Assembly (NCBI GenBank): GCA_050246915.1
Contig: JBFWVD010000016.1
Coordinates: 21,132-85,131 of the forward strand
DNA length: 64,000 bases
Reading direction: 5' to 3'
DNA from: JBFWVD01 sp050246915
GTDB taxonomy: Bacteria; Actinomycetota; Acidimicrobiia; Acidimicrobiales; Ilumatobacteraceae
In this document: one piece after another, positions 1-8,105 of the stretch
How positions within the stretch are numbered: the stretch's first letter is position 1
Layout of the letters: each line of letters begins with the position of its first letter
Program-made: the position numbers and the translations under genes
Notes under the pieces: model-generated
The model's input: the letters and a program-made list of their open reading frames with translations, nothing else
The model's database searches: none
Told to the model about the DNA's origin: nothing

Positions 1-1
1 C

Positions 2-115
2 TTCTTCCTGTGGAACGTGGCCTCGGCCACGCCCCGCGTGGACATCATCGAGCACGTCCCGCGTCTGGGAACTGCGATGCTCGATCACGCCACTCTCGAG
101 AAGCTTGGATTCTGA
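2..115 (+). CDS. C-terminal end of an unrecognised protein (partial)
   Basis: An open frame enters from the left edge and ends at TGA 113-115. It encodes the last 37 residues of a protein, ending LEKLGF. The stop lies two bases before the ATG of the acyl-CoA synthetase, so the two genes are probably co-transcribed and translationally coupled. The fragment is too short for me to name a family; an enzyme in the same acid-activation pathway is only a guess from position. Confidence 0.55.
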   Translation, partial: FFLWNVASATPRVDIIEHVPRLGTAMLDHATLEKLGF

Positions 116-117
116 AC

Positions 118-1695
118 ATGCCGGTGCTCAGCGCATTGTCGAACGAACGGGACGCGTTCTGGGATCTGCTGGCTGAACGCGCTGCGCTCACTCCCGATCG
201 AACGATGTTGGTCGATGAACGGGGGCGCGCACTGACCTACGGCGAGTTCGTCGAACTGGCCGAGCACGTCGCCGCGGGCATGGCCGACATGGGCGTGCAT
301 CCCGGGCAGATCGTCAGCTGGCAGTTGCCCACCGTCATCGAATCGGCGCTGCTGATGGCGGCTCTGTCTCGTTTGAAGGTGTCGTCCAATCCGATCCTCC
401 CGATCCTGCGACGCACCGAGGTCAGCATGATCGTGCAAGATCTCGACAGCGACTGGTTGATCGTTCCGGACGTGTGGCGTGGTTTCGACTACGCAGCGAT
501 GGCACGCGAGATCACCGAGGGTCTCCCGACGCAGATGGTGATCGTCGACACCAACGGTCACGGTCCGGGGAGCTACGCGCTGGCACTCGGTGATCCGGCG
601 ACCCTGCGGGCATGGACCAGCCCCGGTGGCGATCATCCGGTGCGTTGGTACTACTACACGTCCGGAACCACCGGACGACCCAAGGGCATCGTCCACACTG
701 AGCGTTCGGTCATGGCCGCGGCGAGCTATCAACAGAACGTGTTGGACATCGATCGTGACGACGTCCACTCGATGCCGTACCCGATCACGCACATGGGCGG
801 GCCATTGACGCTCACGTCGCTTGCTCGCGTCGGCGCCAAGACGTTGCTGATCGAAACCTGGGATCCGCTGCGGTCACCGCTGATCCAGGCTGAGCACGGC
901 GTCACGTTGCTGGGGTCTGCAGTCCCGTTCTTCTTGGCCTATCTCGACGCGCAGGCCGCCAATCCCGATCGACGCCTGTTCCCGAACCTCCGTTGGGGGA
1001 TCGCCGGTGGTGCGCCGCTGCCCCCTGAGGTGTCGCGTCGCTTCGCCGCGGAGTTGGACTGCGGGGGCATCTTGAACGGGTACGGGCTGAGCGAGTGCCC
1101 TGGTGTTCTGTGTTCGGCACCGCAAGACGCCGAGGAGGATCGTCACGGCTCGGTGGGTCGGCCGGGTCCGCGTATCCGCATCAAGGTCGTGAGAGCCGAC
1201 GGATCGTCGTGCGCGCCGGGGGAGGAAGGTGAGCTTCGGGTCGACGGTCCGCAGAAGTGCCAGGGCTACCTCGATCCGACCATGAACGCAGACCTGTTCG
1301 ATGAAGACGGTTTCGTCCGCACGGGCGATCTCGCCACCGTGGACGCGAAGGGCTACGTGCGCATCACCGGGCGGCTCAAGGACGTCATCATCCGCAACGC
1401 CGAGAACATCTCGGCCCTCGAGATCGAAGGTGTGTTGTTCGAGCTGTCCTCGATCGAGGCGGTCGCCGTCATCGGAACACCGCATCGTGTGAAGGGCGAA
1501 ATCGTGTGCGCCGTCATCGTGCCTGCGCACGGGGCAACGGCGCCGACCATCTCCGAACTGGCCGAGCATTGCATCTCGCTGGGCCTAGCGAAGCAGAAGA
1601 TCCCCGAGCGGATCGAGATCGTCGAGTCGCTACCGCTCAATCCGATGGGCAAGGTGATCAAGGCGGAACTCCGCGAGCGGTTCTCGACGAACTGA
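118..1695 (+). CDS. Acyl-CoA synthetase / AMP-binding ligase
   Basis: This 525-residue protein belongs to the ANL adenylate-forming superfamily. It should activate a carboxylic acid with ATP to an acyl-adenylate and pass it to CoA. The P-loop motif YTSGTTGRPKG sits near residues 179-189, GYGLSE near 321, the TGDL motif near 402 and the C-terminal catalytic lysine (PMGKVIK) near 512, so both the large domain and the mobile C-terminal domain look intact. Length is typical for the family. I chose ATG 118 because the upstream gene occupies the preceding bases in another frame and ends at 115; an in-frame extension further upstream would overlap it. The substrate (fatty, aromatic or alicyclic acid) cannot be told from the sequence. 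Confidence 0.9.
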   Translation: MPVLSALSNERDAFWDLLAERAALTPDRTMLVDERGRALTYGEFVELAEHVAAGMADMGVHPGQIVSWQLPTVIESALLMAALSRLKVSSNPILPILRRTEVSMIVQDLDSDWLIVPDVWRGFDYAAMAREITEGLPTQMVIVDTNGHGPGSYALALGDPATLRAWTSPGGDHPVRWYYYTSGTTGRPKGIVHTERSVMAAASYQQNVLDIDRDDVHSMPYPITHMGGPLTLTSLARVGAKTLLIETWDPLRSPLIQAEHGVTLLGSAVPFFLAYLDAQAANPDRRLFPNLRWGIAGGAPLPPEVSRRFAAELDCGGILNGYGLSECPGVLCSAPQDAEEDRHGSVGRPGPRIRIKVVRADGSSCAPGEEGELRVDGPQKCQGYLDPTMNADLFDEDGFVRTGDLATVDAKGYVRITGRLKDVIIRNAENISALEIEGVLFELSSIEAVAVIGTPHRVKGEIVCAVIVPAHGATAPTISELAEHCISLGLAKQKIPERIEIVESLPLNPMGKVIKAELRERFSTN

Positions 1696-1814
1696 TCACT
1701 TCTGTTCGTTGTTCGACGAAGTGTCGTCGTGCATCGCGTGTTCGACTTCCCGGAGGTAGCGATCGAGGTGGGCGCCCTTGCGGGCGAACTCGTGCTCGCA
1801 CTTCTCACGACCCC

Positions 1815-2744
1815 TCAGGGCTCGATGACGACTTTGATCGCGCCGGCGTTGCGGTCGTCGGCGACGCGAAAGGCATGCGCCGCATCGGCCAGAGGGAACC
1901 GATGGGTGATGAGCGTCCGGGCGATCTCGGGAACGTCGGCCAACAACTGTGCCGACTGGACCGATTGGCGGATGCCACCGTGCCGGCATCGACCCATGGA
2001 CCCGATCCAGGTGATCTCCTTCTGGATCGTCGTTCCGCACGGCACGGGGATGACGTCGTCGAACACGCCGAGCAGCACGACGCGTCCACCAGGGCGCACC
2101 AGTTCGGCGCTGCGCGCCACCGATGAAGCCGAACCGCCCGCCTCGATCACGACGTCGTACTCGCCACGAGGTGTGGTCGCACCGAGTCGCTCACCGGCCA
2201 GGTGCTGATGATCATGACGACACTCCAACGCGACCTCGTGTCCGAGATGGTGCGCCGCGGCAACGGCCAACAATCCGATGGACCCGCCGCCGACGACGGC
2301 GACACGCTCGCCCGGTTGGATGCGCGCGCGGGCGATGCCATGCCACGACACGCTGGTGGGCTCCACCAAGCTGGCATCGCGGACATCGAGGCCATGGGGT
2401 AACGCGAGGAGCGTGAACTCGGGGAGCCCAATGCGATCGGTCAGCCCACCGTTGGCATTGACCCCGAGGTTCAATCGCCCGTTGGAGCAACGGTTGGTAT
2501 GTCCATCGAGGCATTGGGCGCACATGCCACAGAACACGGTGGGCTCGACGGCGTAGGGAACACCATCGACGTAGCCCGCGAACTCGTGCCCGAGCACGAA
2601 TCGCTCGGGGGCGTTGCGGAGGTAGTGCAGGTCGGTCCCGCAGATACTCGCGGCGGCGACGTCGAGCACGACACCTGACGTGTCCGGCTCGTCGAGTTCG
2701 ATGACTTCGACACCGTCATCGCCCCAGCGAACACCCCGTCGCAT
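1815..2744 (-). CDS. Zinc-binding alcohol dehydrogenase family protein (short)
   Basis: This 309-residue protein is a medium-chain dehydrogenase/reductase. It shows the catalytic-zinc start CGTDLHYL, the GHEFAG motif, a four-cysteine structural-zinc lobe (CGMCAQCLDGHTNRC) and a Rossmann glycine motif (GGGSIG), ending IKVVIEP. It should oxidise an alcohol or polyol with NAD(P). Family members are usually about 340 residues; here the segment after the Rossmann motif is short, so part of the nucleotide-binding fold may be trimmed. ATG 2742-2744 overlaps the TGA of the upstream luciferase-like gene by one base (TGATG), which fixes the start and implies coupled translation. Confidence 0.85.
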   Translation of the reverse strand: MRRGVRWGDDGVEVIELDEPDTSGVVLDVAAASICGTDLHYLRNAPERFVLGHEFAGYVDGVPYAVEPTVFCGMCAQCLDGHTNRCSNGRLNLGVNANGGLTDRIGLPEFTLLALPHGLDVRDASLVEPTSVSWHGIARARIQPGERVAVVGGGSIGLLAVAAAHHLGHEVALECRHDHQHLAGERLGATTPRGEYDVVIEAGGSASSVARSAELVRPGGRVVLLGVFDDVIPVPCGTTIQKEITWIGSMGRCRHGGIRQSVQSAQLLADVPEIARTLITHRFPLADAAHAFRVADDRNAGAIKVVIEP

Positions 2745-3664
2745 CACAGCACTCGTTCGGCCAGTTGTTCCAACGTCGGGCGGATGTCCGATTCGTCGTG
2801 CAGCGTCGGGATGGTGACCAGGACACGATCGGCGCCGGCATCCTCGTAGCGACGAAGGAGCGTCTTGTCGAGACCCTCGAACCCGGCATCGTCGCCGCCG
2901 TCGGCCGCTTGGCGGTTGAGGCCGCGGATGATCACGTCGATGCGCATGGCGCTCGGGTCGCGACCGGCTTCGGTGCACATCTGGTGCAACAAGATGCGAC
3001 CGGCGGCAAGCACATCGGGACCGGCCTGCTGGTGCTCGTTCAAGTAGAAGGCCGGCATCCAGCCGTCGGCGTAGTCGACGATGCGACGGAACAACTTGTG
3101 GGGCTGGGCGGCGTCCGAGCCGCCGAGGAGCACCGGTGGTCCACCCGGCGTCGCGGGCTTCGGATAGAGCTGCACCGGAGGAATGTCGTAGATGGGGCCG
3201 TGGTGTTCGACCGTCTCCTCGGTCCACAGGCGCTTCATCAACATCACCGTCTCGCGTGTCTGGGCCCATCGGCGGTACCACCGGCCGCCCATCACCTCGC
3301 ACTCGATCTTGCTCCAGCCGATGCCGGCACCGACCACGAGGCGACCTTTGCTGTAGTAGTCGAGGCACGCCAGCTCCTTGGCGAACTGCACCGGGTTGTG
3401 CTGAGGGATGAGGAACACGCTGCCGCCGACGGTCATGCGCGTCGTGGCTGCCGAGGCGCGTGAGATGCCGACGAGGGTGTCTTGGAAGAACGGGACACCG
3501 TCCCCATGCACCGACAGCCCGGGCTGATCGACCGGCCGGATCGGATGTTCGCCGTAGTACAGCGACTCGAATCCGAGCTTCTCGCCCTCCACCGCGATTG
3601 CGGCAGCGTCGATGTCTGGTGTCGGGTACGGCGGTACTGCCGGGCGTTCGAGTCCGATGTGCAT
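2744..3664 (-). CDS. LLM-class (luciferase-like) oxidoreductase, probably F420-dependent
   Basis: A 306-residue (beta/alpha)8 barrel of the bacterial luciferase superfamily. Recognisable segments are ESLYYGEHP, the central GAGIGWSKIE typical of F420- or FMN-dependent LLM oxidoreductases, and VLLGGSD in the second half. The product probably oxidises or monooxygenates a small organic substrate. I start it at ATG 3662-3664 (MHIGLERP), because the ten residues further upstream do not resemble a domain. Its stop overlaps the start of the zinc dehydrogenase, so the two form an operon. F420 rather than FMN use is inferred from family resemblance only. Confidence 0.85.
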   Translation of the reverse strand: MHIGLERPAVPPYPTPDIDAAAIAVEGEKLGFESLYYGEHPIRPVDQPGLSVHGDGVPFFQDTLVGISRASAATTRMTVGGSVFLIPQHNPVQFAKELACLDYYSKGRLVVGAGIGWSKIECEVMGGRWYRRWAQTRETVMLMKRLWTEETVEHHGPIYDIPPVQLYPKPATPGGPPVLLGGSDAAQPHKLFRRIVDYADGWMPAFYLNEHQQAGPDVLAAGRILLHQMCTEAGRDPSAMRIDVIIRGLNRQAADGGDDAGFEGLDKTLLRRYEDAGADRVLVTIPTLHDESDIRPTLEQLAERVL

Positions 3665-3800
3665 CACGGTTCCCCCTGTGTGTGCTCCGGGCACCCTACC
3701 GCTCTAGGCATCGGCGCTGAACGCCGTTGGGGCAGTGGAGTTCCTGGTCACGCCATGGGTCCGTCGCGGCACGAGCCTCGCGGTCGCCTCGTCGATGAGT

Positions 3801-3816
3801 GTCAATGTGCGTTGAC
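3801..3816. repeat. Perfect GTCAA-N6-TTGAC palindrome
   Basis: The left half GTCAA and the right half TTGAC are separated by six bases; flanking T and A extend the symmetry to TGTCAA/TTGACA. It lies upstream of the gene at 3863 and its right half is also the proposed -35 hexamer of that gene. It is one of five perfect copies in the window. Confidence 0.6.
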
Positions 3817-3840
3817 AGAACGGGGGACTCTGGTTACCTG
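3812..3840 (+). promoter_or_regulatory. Candidate sigma70-type promoter with overlapping palindrome
   Basis: TTGACA at 3812-3817 matches the -35 consensus and TACCTG at 3835-3840 is a fair -10, with a 17-base spacer. The gene at 3863 starts 23 bases downstream. Because the -35 is half of a TGTCAA-N6-TTGACA palindrome, a protein binding that palindrome would block RNA polymerase. Confidence 0.45.
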
Positions 3841-3862
3841 GCTGCCAGAATGGCGATCGCCG

Positions 3863-4576
3863 ATGACCGAGTACCTACCGCCAACTGGTGACGTGGATGC
3901 GGGGGAACTGACCGCCTTTCGAGCCGCGCTCGACGAGCAATGCCGATTCGCGGCCGTGTACTTGGCCCTGGAGCGACTCCGTGACCCCGAGACCGGCCAA
4001 TCGGTCGATCGGGAGGCGCTGCTGTTCGAGCTGTTCGGTCCCAGGCCGCGCGGGGCGAGGCTGAGTGGGCTCTACCTCGGTATGTGGATGGACATTCCGC
4101 TGCTCCCTATGTCGGGCCATGACGGAGGGGCCATGTATTCCATTCCCTTCGCCCGTGACTTCGCTCGAGTTCGTCGTGTCGGTCGCGAGCTGTGGCGGGC
4201 ACCAGGCGGCCGGCCCGCCGGGTCGCGATCGATGGACTTCTGGGTGCGAATCGAGAAGGTCGAGGTGACGCGGGCTCAGCGTGCCGAGATCCGCGCCATC
4301 GCTATGGCGTGTCCGGCGATCATGTCCGTCGACGGCTTTGTCCAGACGCTCATGGAGGGTGACTCCGAGCGCGTCTCGCCGGCCGTGCATATCGAGCTGC
4401 GCGCTGACGACAGTGGCGACCCTTCAGCGCTGCGCGCAGCGCACGCCGACGTCCAAGCGGTGATCGCCTCGCTGCAGCAGAGTCGATCATCGGGACCGGA
4501 CGCGCCGCGACCGGGAAAGACCCTGCTATATCGCAGGGCCTCATGGCCTGCGACATCACAGGGCGGCAACAGCTGA
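3863..4576 (+). CDS. Hypothetical protein
   Basis: A 237-residue protein that I cannot assign to a family. It is soluble, mildly acidic, and has no signal peptide or membrane segment. Recognisable stretches are an N-terminal helix rich in leucine and arginine and a central hydrophobic loop (MWMDIPLLPM). ATG 3863 is chosen because a plausible promoter lies just upstream and because the longer in-frame extension would run into the divergent gene's leader. Its stop codon overlaps the start of the next membrane protein, suggesting a two-gene operon. Confidence 0.6.
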   Translation: MTEYLPPTGDVDAGELTAFRAALDEQCRFAAVYLALERLRDPETGQSVDREALLFELFGPRPRGARLSGLYLGMWMDIPLLPMSGHDGGAMYSIPFARDFARVRRVGRELWRAPGGRPAGSRSMDFWVRIEKVEVTRAQRAEIRAIAMACPAIMSVDGFVQTLMEGDSERVSPAVHIELRADDSGDPSALRAAHADVQAVIASLQQSRSSGPDAPRPGKTLLYRRASWPATSQGGNS

Positions 4577-4851
4577 TGCCGTCGGACCGCGATCGTGAAT
4601 GGTCGGGCGCTGACATCCTCCGTGTTCTCGGCCGGCGGTCCCCGGAGTCGATCGGCGGGCGGCTCGTTGTCGCAGCGGCGCGGACGGTGCTTGCCGTACC
4701 CGTGATCGTGCTGGGAGCTGTCGACGGAGGATTGGTAGGGGTTGGAGCCATCGCCCTGGGTCTCGTCATGTTCGTGTCCGGGATCGTGTCGACCGTTCGC
4801 ATCATCGGCGACGTGCGCAGCGGCGCAATCGGTGACAACCGTGAGCCGTAG
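4576..4851 (+). CDS. Small hypothetical membrane protein
   Basis: A 91-residue protein with a charged N-terminus and two hydrophobic segments around residues 28-48 and 50-72, so probably two membrane helices with a short glycine-rich turn. ATG 4576 overlaps the TGA of the upstream gene by one base (TGATG), which decides the start over an upstream ATG at 4543 lying inside that gene. Function unknown; coupling suggests it works with the 237-residue protein before it. Confidence 0.6.
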   Translation: MPSDRDREWSGADILRVLGRRSPESIGGRLVVAAARTVLAVPVIVLGAVDGGLVGVGAIALGLVMFVSGIVSTVRIIGDVRSGAIGDNREP

Positions 4852-4905
4852 CTTGCTCGTCGATGGCCTACTCGACGCGACTCCTCCTGACGCGGACGCA
4901 GGGAT

Positions 4906-4921
4906 GTCAATAGCAATTGAC
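4906..4921. repeat. Perfect GTCAA-N6-TTGAC palindrome
   Basis: A second perfect copy (TGTCAA-TAGCAA-TTGACT in full) in the gap between the membrane protein ending at 4851 and the small protein starting at 5070. I see no gene in 4852-5069 and no clear promoter elements around this copy. Confidence 0.6.
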
Positions 4922-5069
4922 TGACCTGGAAGAAGACTGCGGCGCCGATCCATGACGCCTGCGGCCCCTCGCCGAACTCGGCGGTGAGGTGTCCGGCGCC
5001 TCATACTGTCGACGAGTGGATCGATCAGGAGGGCGCCGTGGCGGATAGTACGATCATCGGGTCACCGAG

Positions 5070-5279
5070 ATGAGCGAGTCGAAGCGGCCCGAGAAGTTCG
5101 ACTGGGACATCTCCGTACACAGCGGGTTCTCCTATGCAGGGACGCTGGCCCGTTTGGGTCGTCTGCGATCTGGTCGGGGCGATGACGATGAACCGTCGCA
5201 TCCCCGCCGGGTCGTGGCGCTGGTAGCCGTTGTCGTCGTCGTCAGCATCGTGTGCATGGTGATCGGCATCCGCTCGTAG
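5070..5279 (+). CDS. Small single-pass membrane protein
   Basis: A 69-residue protein with a charged, probably cytoplasmic N-terminal part of about 47 residues and one strongly hydrophobic helix near the C-terminus (residues 48-66, mostly valine, alanine and isoleucine). No family recognised. The coding assignment rests on the membrane helix and an ATG in an otherwise empty stretch, so it is tentative. Confidence 0.4.
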   Translation: MSESKRPEKFDWDISVHSGFSYAGTLARLGRLRSGRGDDDEPSHPRRVVALVAVVVVVSIVCMVIGIRS

Positions 5280-5420
5280 GCGCTGCACGAACTGGCTCGG
5301 CCCGATCCGTCGAAACTCGTGAGCGTTGCCGTCGGCATCGGTCGGCCCGTATCTCCAGCCATGCGAAGTTGGAGCACTTCTGCACCGTATGGGTGTAAAA
5401 GTGCGCCATGTTCGGCGGGC

Positions 5421-5520
5421 CAGGGCGGGTCTGGGCGGGTCTGGGCGGGTCTGGGCGGGCCTGGGGCGGCCGAGTAGCTGGGCCGGCCGAGGACGGGGCG
5501 GCCGAGAACTGGGCGGCCGC
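5421..5520. repeat. G-rich tandem repeat tract
   Basis: Four head-to-tail copies of a 10-base unit close to CTGGGCGGGT occupy 5421-5460, followed to about 5520 by degenerate GGGCGGCCGAG-like units. The tract sits just past the stop of the acyl-CoA dehydrogenase on the other strand. Runs of three or more G spaced a few bases apart could fold as a G-quadruplex on the plus strand. No gene is seen in 5280-5527. Confidence 0.7.
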
Positions 5521-5527
5521 CTGGGCG

Positions 5528-6742
5528 TTACTCGATGCGCAGGCCGCTGATGGCTCGGGCGATCACCAGGCGTTGGATCTCGCTGGTTCCTTCGAAGATG
5601 GTGAAGATCTTGGAGTCCCGATGCCAGCGCTCCACGGGGTACTCACGCGTGTAGCCATAGCCACCGAGGATCTGGATGGCCTGCTCGGTCACCCACACCG
5701 CGGTCTCGCTGGCCTTGAGCTTGCTCATCGAACCTTCGGCGTTCTTGTAGCCGCCGTTGCGCGCCAGCCACGCCGCGCGCCACACCAACAATCGGGCCGC
5801 GTCAATCTCCATTGCCATGTCGGCGAGCTTGAAGGCGATGGCCTGGTTCATGATGATCGGCTTGCCGAACGCCTTGCGCTCCTGGGCATAGCCGAGAGCG
5901 AACTCGTACGCGGCGCGAGCCACGCCGAGTGCTTGTGCCCCAACGGCCGGACGGGTCGCTTCGAACGTGCTCATGGCGGGCTGACGCTCACCGGAATGCC
6001 CGGCCTCGCGGGCCCGCGCCAACTTGGCATCGAGCTTCTCCTTGCCGCCGAGGAGGCAGCGACCGGGAACGCGCACATCGTCGAGGACGACCTCGGCGGT
6101 GTGTGATGCCCGGATGCCGTGCTTGTGGTACTTCTGCCCCATCGAGAGCCCCTTGGTGCCGGGTGGGACGATGAAGCTGGCCTGACCGCGGCCCTTCAGC
6201 TCGGGGTCGACCGCGGCGACCACCACGTGCACATCAGCAATGCCGCCATTGGTGATCCACGCCTTGGTGCCGTTGAGCACCCACTCGTCGCTCGCCTGGT
6301 CGTACACGGCTCGCGTGCGCAGTGAGCTCACGTCGCTGCCGGCGTCGGGCTCGCTCACACAGAACGCACCGAGCTTCACGTCATCGGCGGTGCCGTAGCA
6401 CTGGGGCACCCACTCCATGACTTGTTCAGGCGTTCCGTTGCCGCCGATGCCCGCGGCGGCGAGGGCCGTACCGAACACCGACAATCCGATGCCGGCATCC
6501 CCCCAGAACAGCTCCTCGATGGCCACCGGCATGGTGAGCCCGGTCGGGTCCATCATGGCGTTGGCGATGAAGTCGAAGCTGTACAGGCCGAGCTTGGCTG
6601 CCTCCTGCACGATCGGCCAAGGGAACTCCTCGCGCTCGTCCCACTCATGGGCGGCGGGGCGCACGACGTCTTCGGCGAAGCCGTGGACCCATTTGCGGAG
6701 CTGTTCCTGGTCCTCGTTGAGGGCGAAGTTGATGTCCGGCAT
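5528..6742 (-). CDS. Acyl-CoA dehydrogenase
   Basis: A 404-residue FAD-dependent acyl-CoA dehydrogenase that introduces the alpha-beta double bond in an acyl-CoA and passes electrons to electron-transfer flavoprotein. Visible signatures are AFCVSEPDAGSD in the flavin/substrate region, QILGGYGYTREYP and the C-terminal FEGTSEIQRL. Length is normal. ATG 6740-6742 follows a strong Shine-Dalgarno (GGAGG, seven bases upstream), which decides the start. An inverted repeat further upstream (6792-6807) is a candidate operator. The chain length or branching of its substrate is not evident. Confidence 0.93.
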   Translation of the reverse strand: MPDINFALNEDQEQLRKWVHGFAEDVVRPAAHEWDEREEFPWPIVQEAAKLGLYSFDFIANAMMDPTGLTMPVAIEELFWGDAGIGLSVFGTALAAAGIGGNGTPEQVMEWVPQCYGTADDVKLGAFCVSEPDAGSDVSSLRTRAVYDQASDEWVLNGTKAWITNGGIADVHVVVAAVDPELKGRGQASFIVPPGTKGLSMGQKYHKHGIRASHTAEVVLDDVRVPGRCLLGGKEKLDAKLARAREAGHSGERQPAMSTFEATRPAVGAQALGVARAAYEFALGYAQERKAFGKPIIMNQAIAFKLADMAMEIDAARLLVWRAAWLARNGGYKNAEGSMSKLKASETAVWVTEQAIQILGGYGYTREYPVERWHRDSKIFTIFEGTSEIQRLVIARAISGLRIE

Positions 6743-6791
6743 GGCGGTGACCTCCAGGGGCGAGCGTGTCCTGCTCTGTTCGTACCCAGTT

Positions 6792-6807
6792 GTTACCCAT
6801 CGGTAAC
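6792..6807. promoter_or_regulatory. Palindrome GTTACC-N4-GGTAAC, candidate TetR-type operator
   Basis: Six-base perfect arms separated by four bases, 50 bases upstream of the acyl-CoA dehydrogenase start. On the minus strand a TATCCT-like -10 lies just before it, so a bound repressor would sit near the transcription start. TTACC/GGTAA half-sites are common for TetR-family regulators of fatty-acid genes; the regulator here is unknown. Confidence 0.45.
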
Positions 6808-6864
6808 TTGTGATCGCAGGATACGCCCCGATCGACCGTTCATGGCAACGCCTGAACCAGAAAA

Positions 6865-6912
6865 TCTCCGGCGGGGAGGCGGTCAGGCTCTCCGGCGGGG
6901 AGACGGTCAGGC
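6865..6912. repeat. 24-base tandem duplication across a stop codon
   Basis: Two adjacent 24-base copies (6865-6888 and 6889-6912) differ at one base. The second copy contains the stop codon of the MFS gene on the minus strand (6907-6909), so the terminal codons and stop are duplicated just beyond the gene end. Confidence 0.75.
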
Positions 6913-8103
6913 GGCCTGGGGAGCGCGGTCGCGTGCCAGTGCCAGCAGAGCAACGCCCACCATGCACGCCCCCACCACGTAGGTCAGCGATACCCGGGCG
7001 TCGAACAGCACGCCACCGACCGCCGGCCCGATCACCCGTGCCAATGCCCCGGCCGCCTGCTGCTCCCCGAGGGCTCGACCTCGCTCCGCTCGGCCGGCAC
7101 GCGTGGCGACCATGTTGGTGATCGTTGGTGAACTGACGCCCTGACCGACCACCAACAGCGCCAGCGCGATCGTCAGCTCGTACCACTGGTCGGCTCCGGC
7201 CAACACCAACAGGCCGGCGGCATTGGCCGTGAGCCCGAACGCCAGCAACGTGCGCGAAGAGAACGCCTTCGACAGCGGGGCGATGGCACCGCCTTGGATG
7301 AGGCTGGACCCGACCCCGATACCGACGAACACCCATGCCACCGAGGCTTCGGTGAGATCGAACCGCCGTTCGCCGAACAACGAGAACGTTGCTTCGAACG
7401 CGCTGAAGGCCATGAGCGCGGTGAACCCGATGACGAGCAGGCTCCCCAGCCCGGGCACGGGCCGCGAGATCCACGCGCGCCGCGGTGGATGACCATCAGC
7501 CGCGGCCGCCCCCGGCACTGACCGCTGGCGGGTCTCGGGTACCCGAACGATTGCAGCGACACCGTTCACGAACGCCAGTACCGCAGCGACGTAGAACGGC
7601 GCGCGCTGACCACCGAGCCACGCTGCCAAGCCACCGATGGCGGGCCCGATCGTGAAACCGATGCCGAACGCGGCGCCGAGCAACCCCAGCACACGCGGCC
7701 GGTCCGCCGGATCGGACAGATCGGTTGCTGCAGCCTGGGCGACCGCCACCGATGCGCCGGAGGCACCGTCGAGGATGCGTCCCAGGAACAACATCCACAA
7801 CCCCACCGCGGCGCCAGTGATGAGCGATCCGATGGCTGTCCCGAACAGCGACAGCAGGATCACGGGCTTACGCCCGATGCGATCGGACAGGCGGCCGAGC
7901 ACCGGGGCCATGAGGAACTGGGCGAGCGAGAACGACGCGAACAACAGCCCGGTCTGGGTGGGCGATGCGCCGAAGCGATCCTTGGCGAACAGGGCCAGCA
8001 CTGGGATGGCGATGCCGAACCCGATGAGGTCGAGCGCGACGGTGGACCACAGCACACCGAATCCCGGCGGCAACGGCCGCCGGGGCGTCTCCGTTCGACG
8101 CAC
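6907..8103 (-). CDS. MFS transporter (TetA-like drug/proton antiporter family)
   Basis: A 398-residue inner-membrane protein with about twelve hydrophobic helices. The loop 2-3 motif A is clear (GRLSDRIGRKP), and the first helix reads ALDLIGFGIAIPVLALF, as in TetA/multidrug exporters. It probably exports a small molecule using the proton gradient. I start it at GTG 8101-8103, two bases after the cysS stop; a longer reading would overlap cysS by 49 bases. It is therefore the second gene of a cysS operon, an odd pairing with no obvious functional link. Confidence 0.85.
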   Translation of the reverse strand: MRRTETPRRPLPPGFGVLWSTVALDLIGFGIAIPVLALFAKDRFGASPTQTGLLFASFSLAQFLMAPVLGRLSDRIGRKPVILLSLFGTAIGSLITGAAVGLWMLFLGRILDGASGASVAVAQAAATDLSDPADRPRVLGLLGAAFGIGFTIGPAIGGLAAWLGGQRAPFYVAAVLAFVNGVAAIVRVPETRQRSVPGAAAADGHPPRRAWISRPVPGLGSLLVIGFTALMAFSAFEATFSLFGERRFDLTEASVAWVFVGIGVGSSLIQGGAIAPLSKAFSSRTLLAFGLTANAAGLLVLAGADQWYELTIALALLVVGQGVSSPTITNMVATRAGRAERGRALGEQQAAGALARVIGPAVGGVLFDARVSLTYVVGACMVGVALLALARDRAPQAA

Positions 8104-8105
8104 CG

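Noticed and set aside
874..1569. Long frames antisense to the acyl-CoA synthetase and to many other genes
   Set aside because: High G+C lowers stop frequency in shadow frames; these are Arg/His-rich without domains.
1815..3368. A 517-residue reverse-strand frame as one protein
   Set aside because: Its first 207 residues are antisense-like, Arg-rich and overlap the luciferase-like gene; only the part from 2744 is dehydrogenase.
5374..5404. Imperfect 13-base inverted repeat as a terminator
   Set aside because: Two mismatches, no T-tract and about 95 bases from any gene end; kept only as a curiosity.
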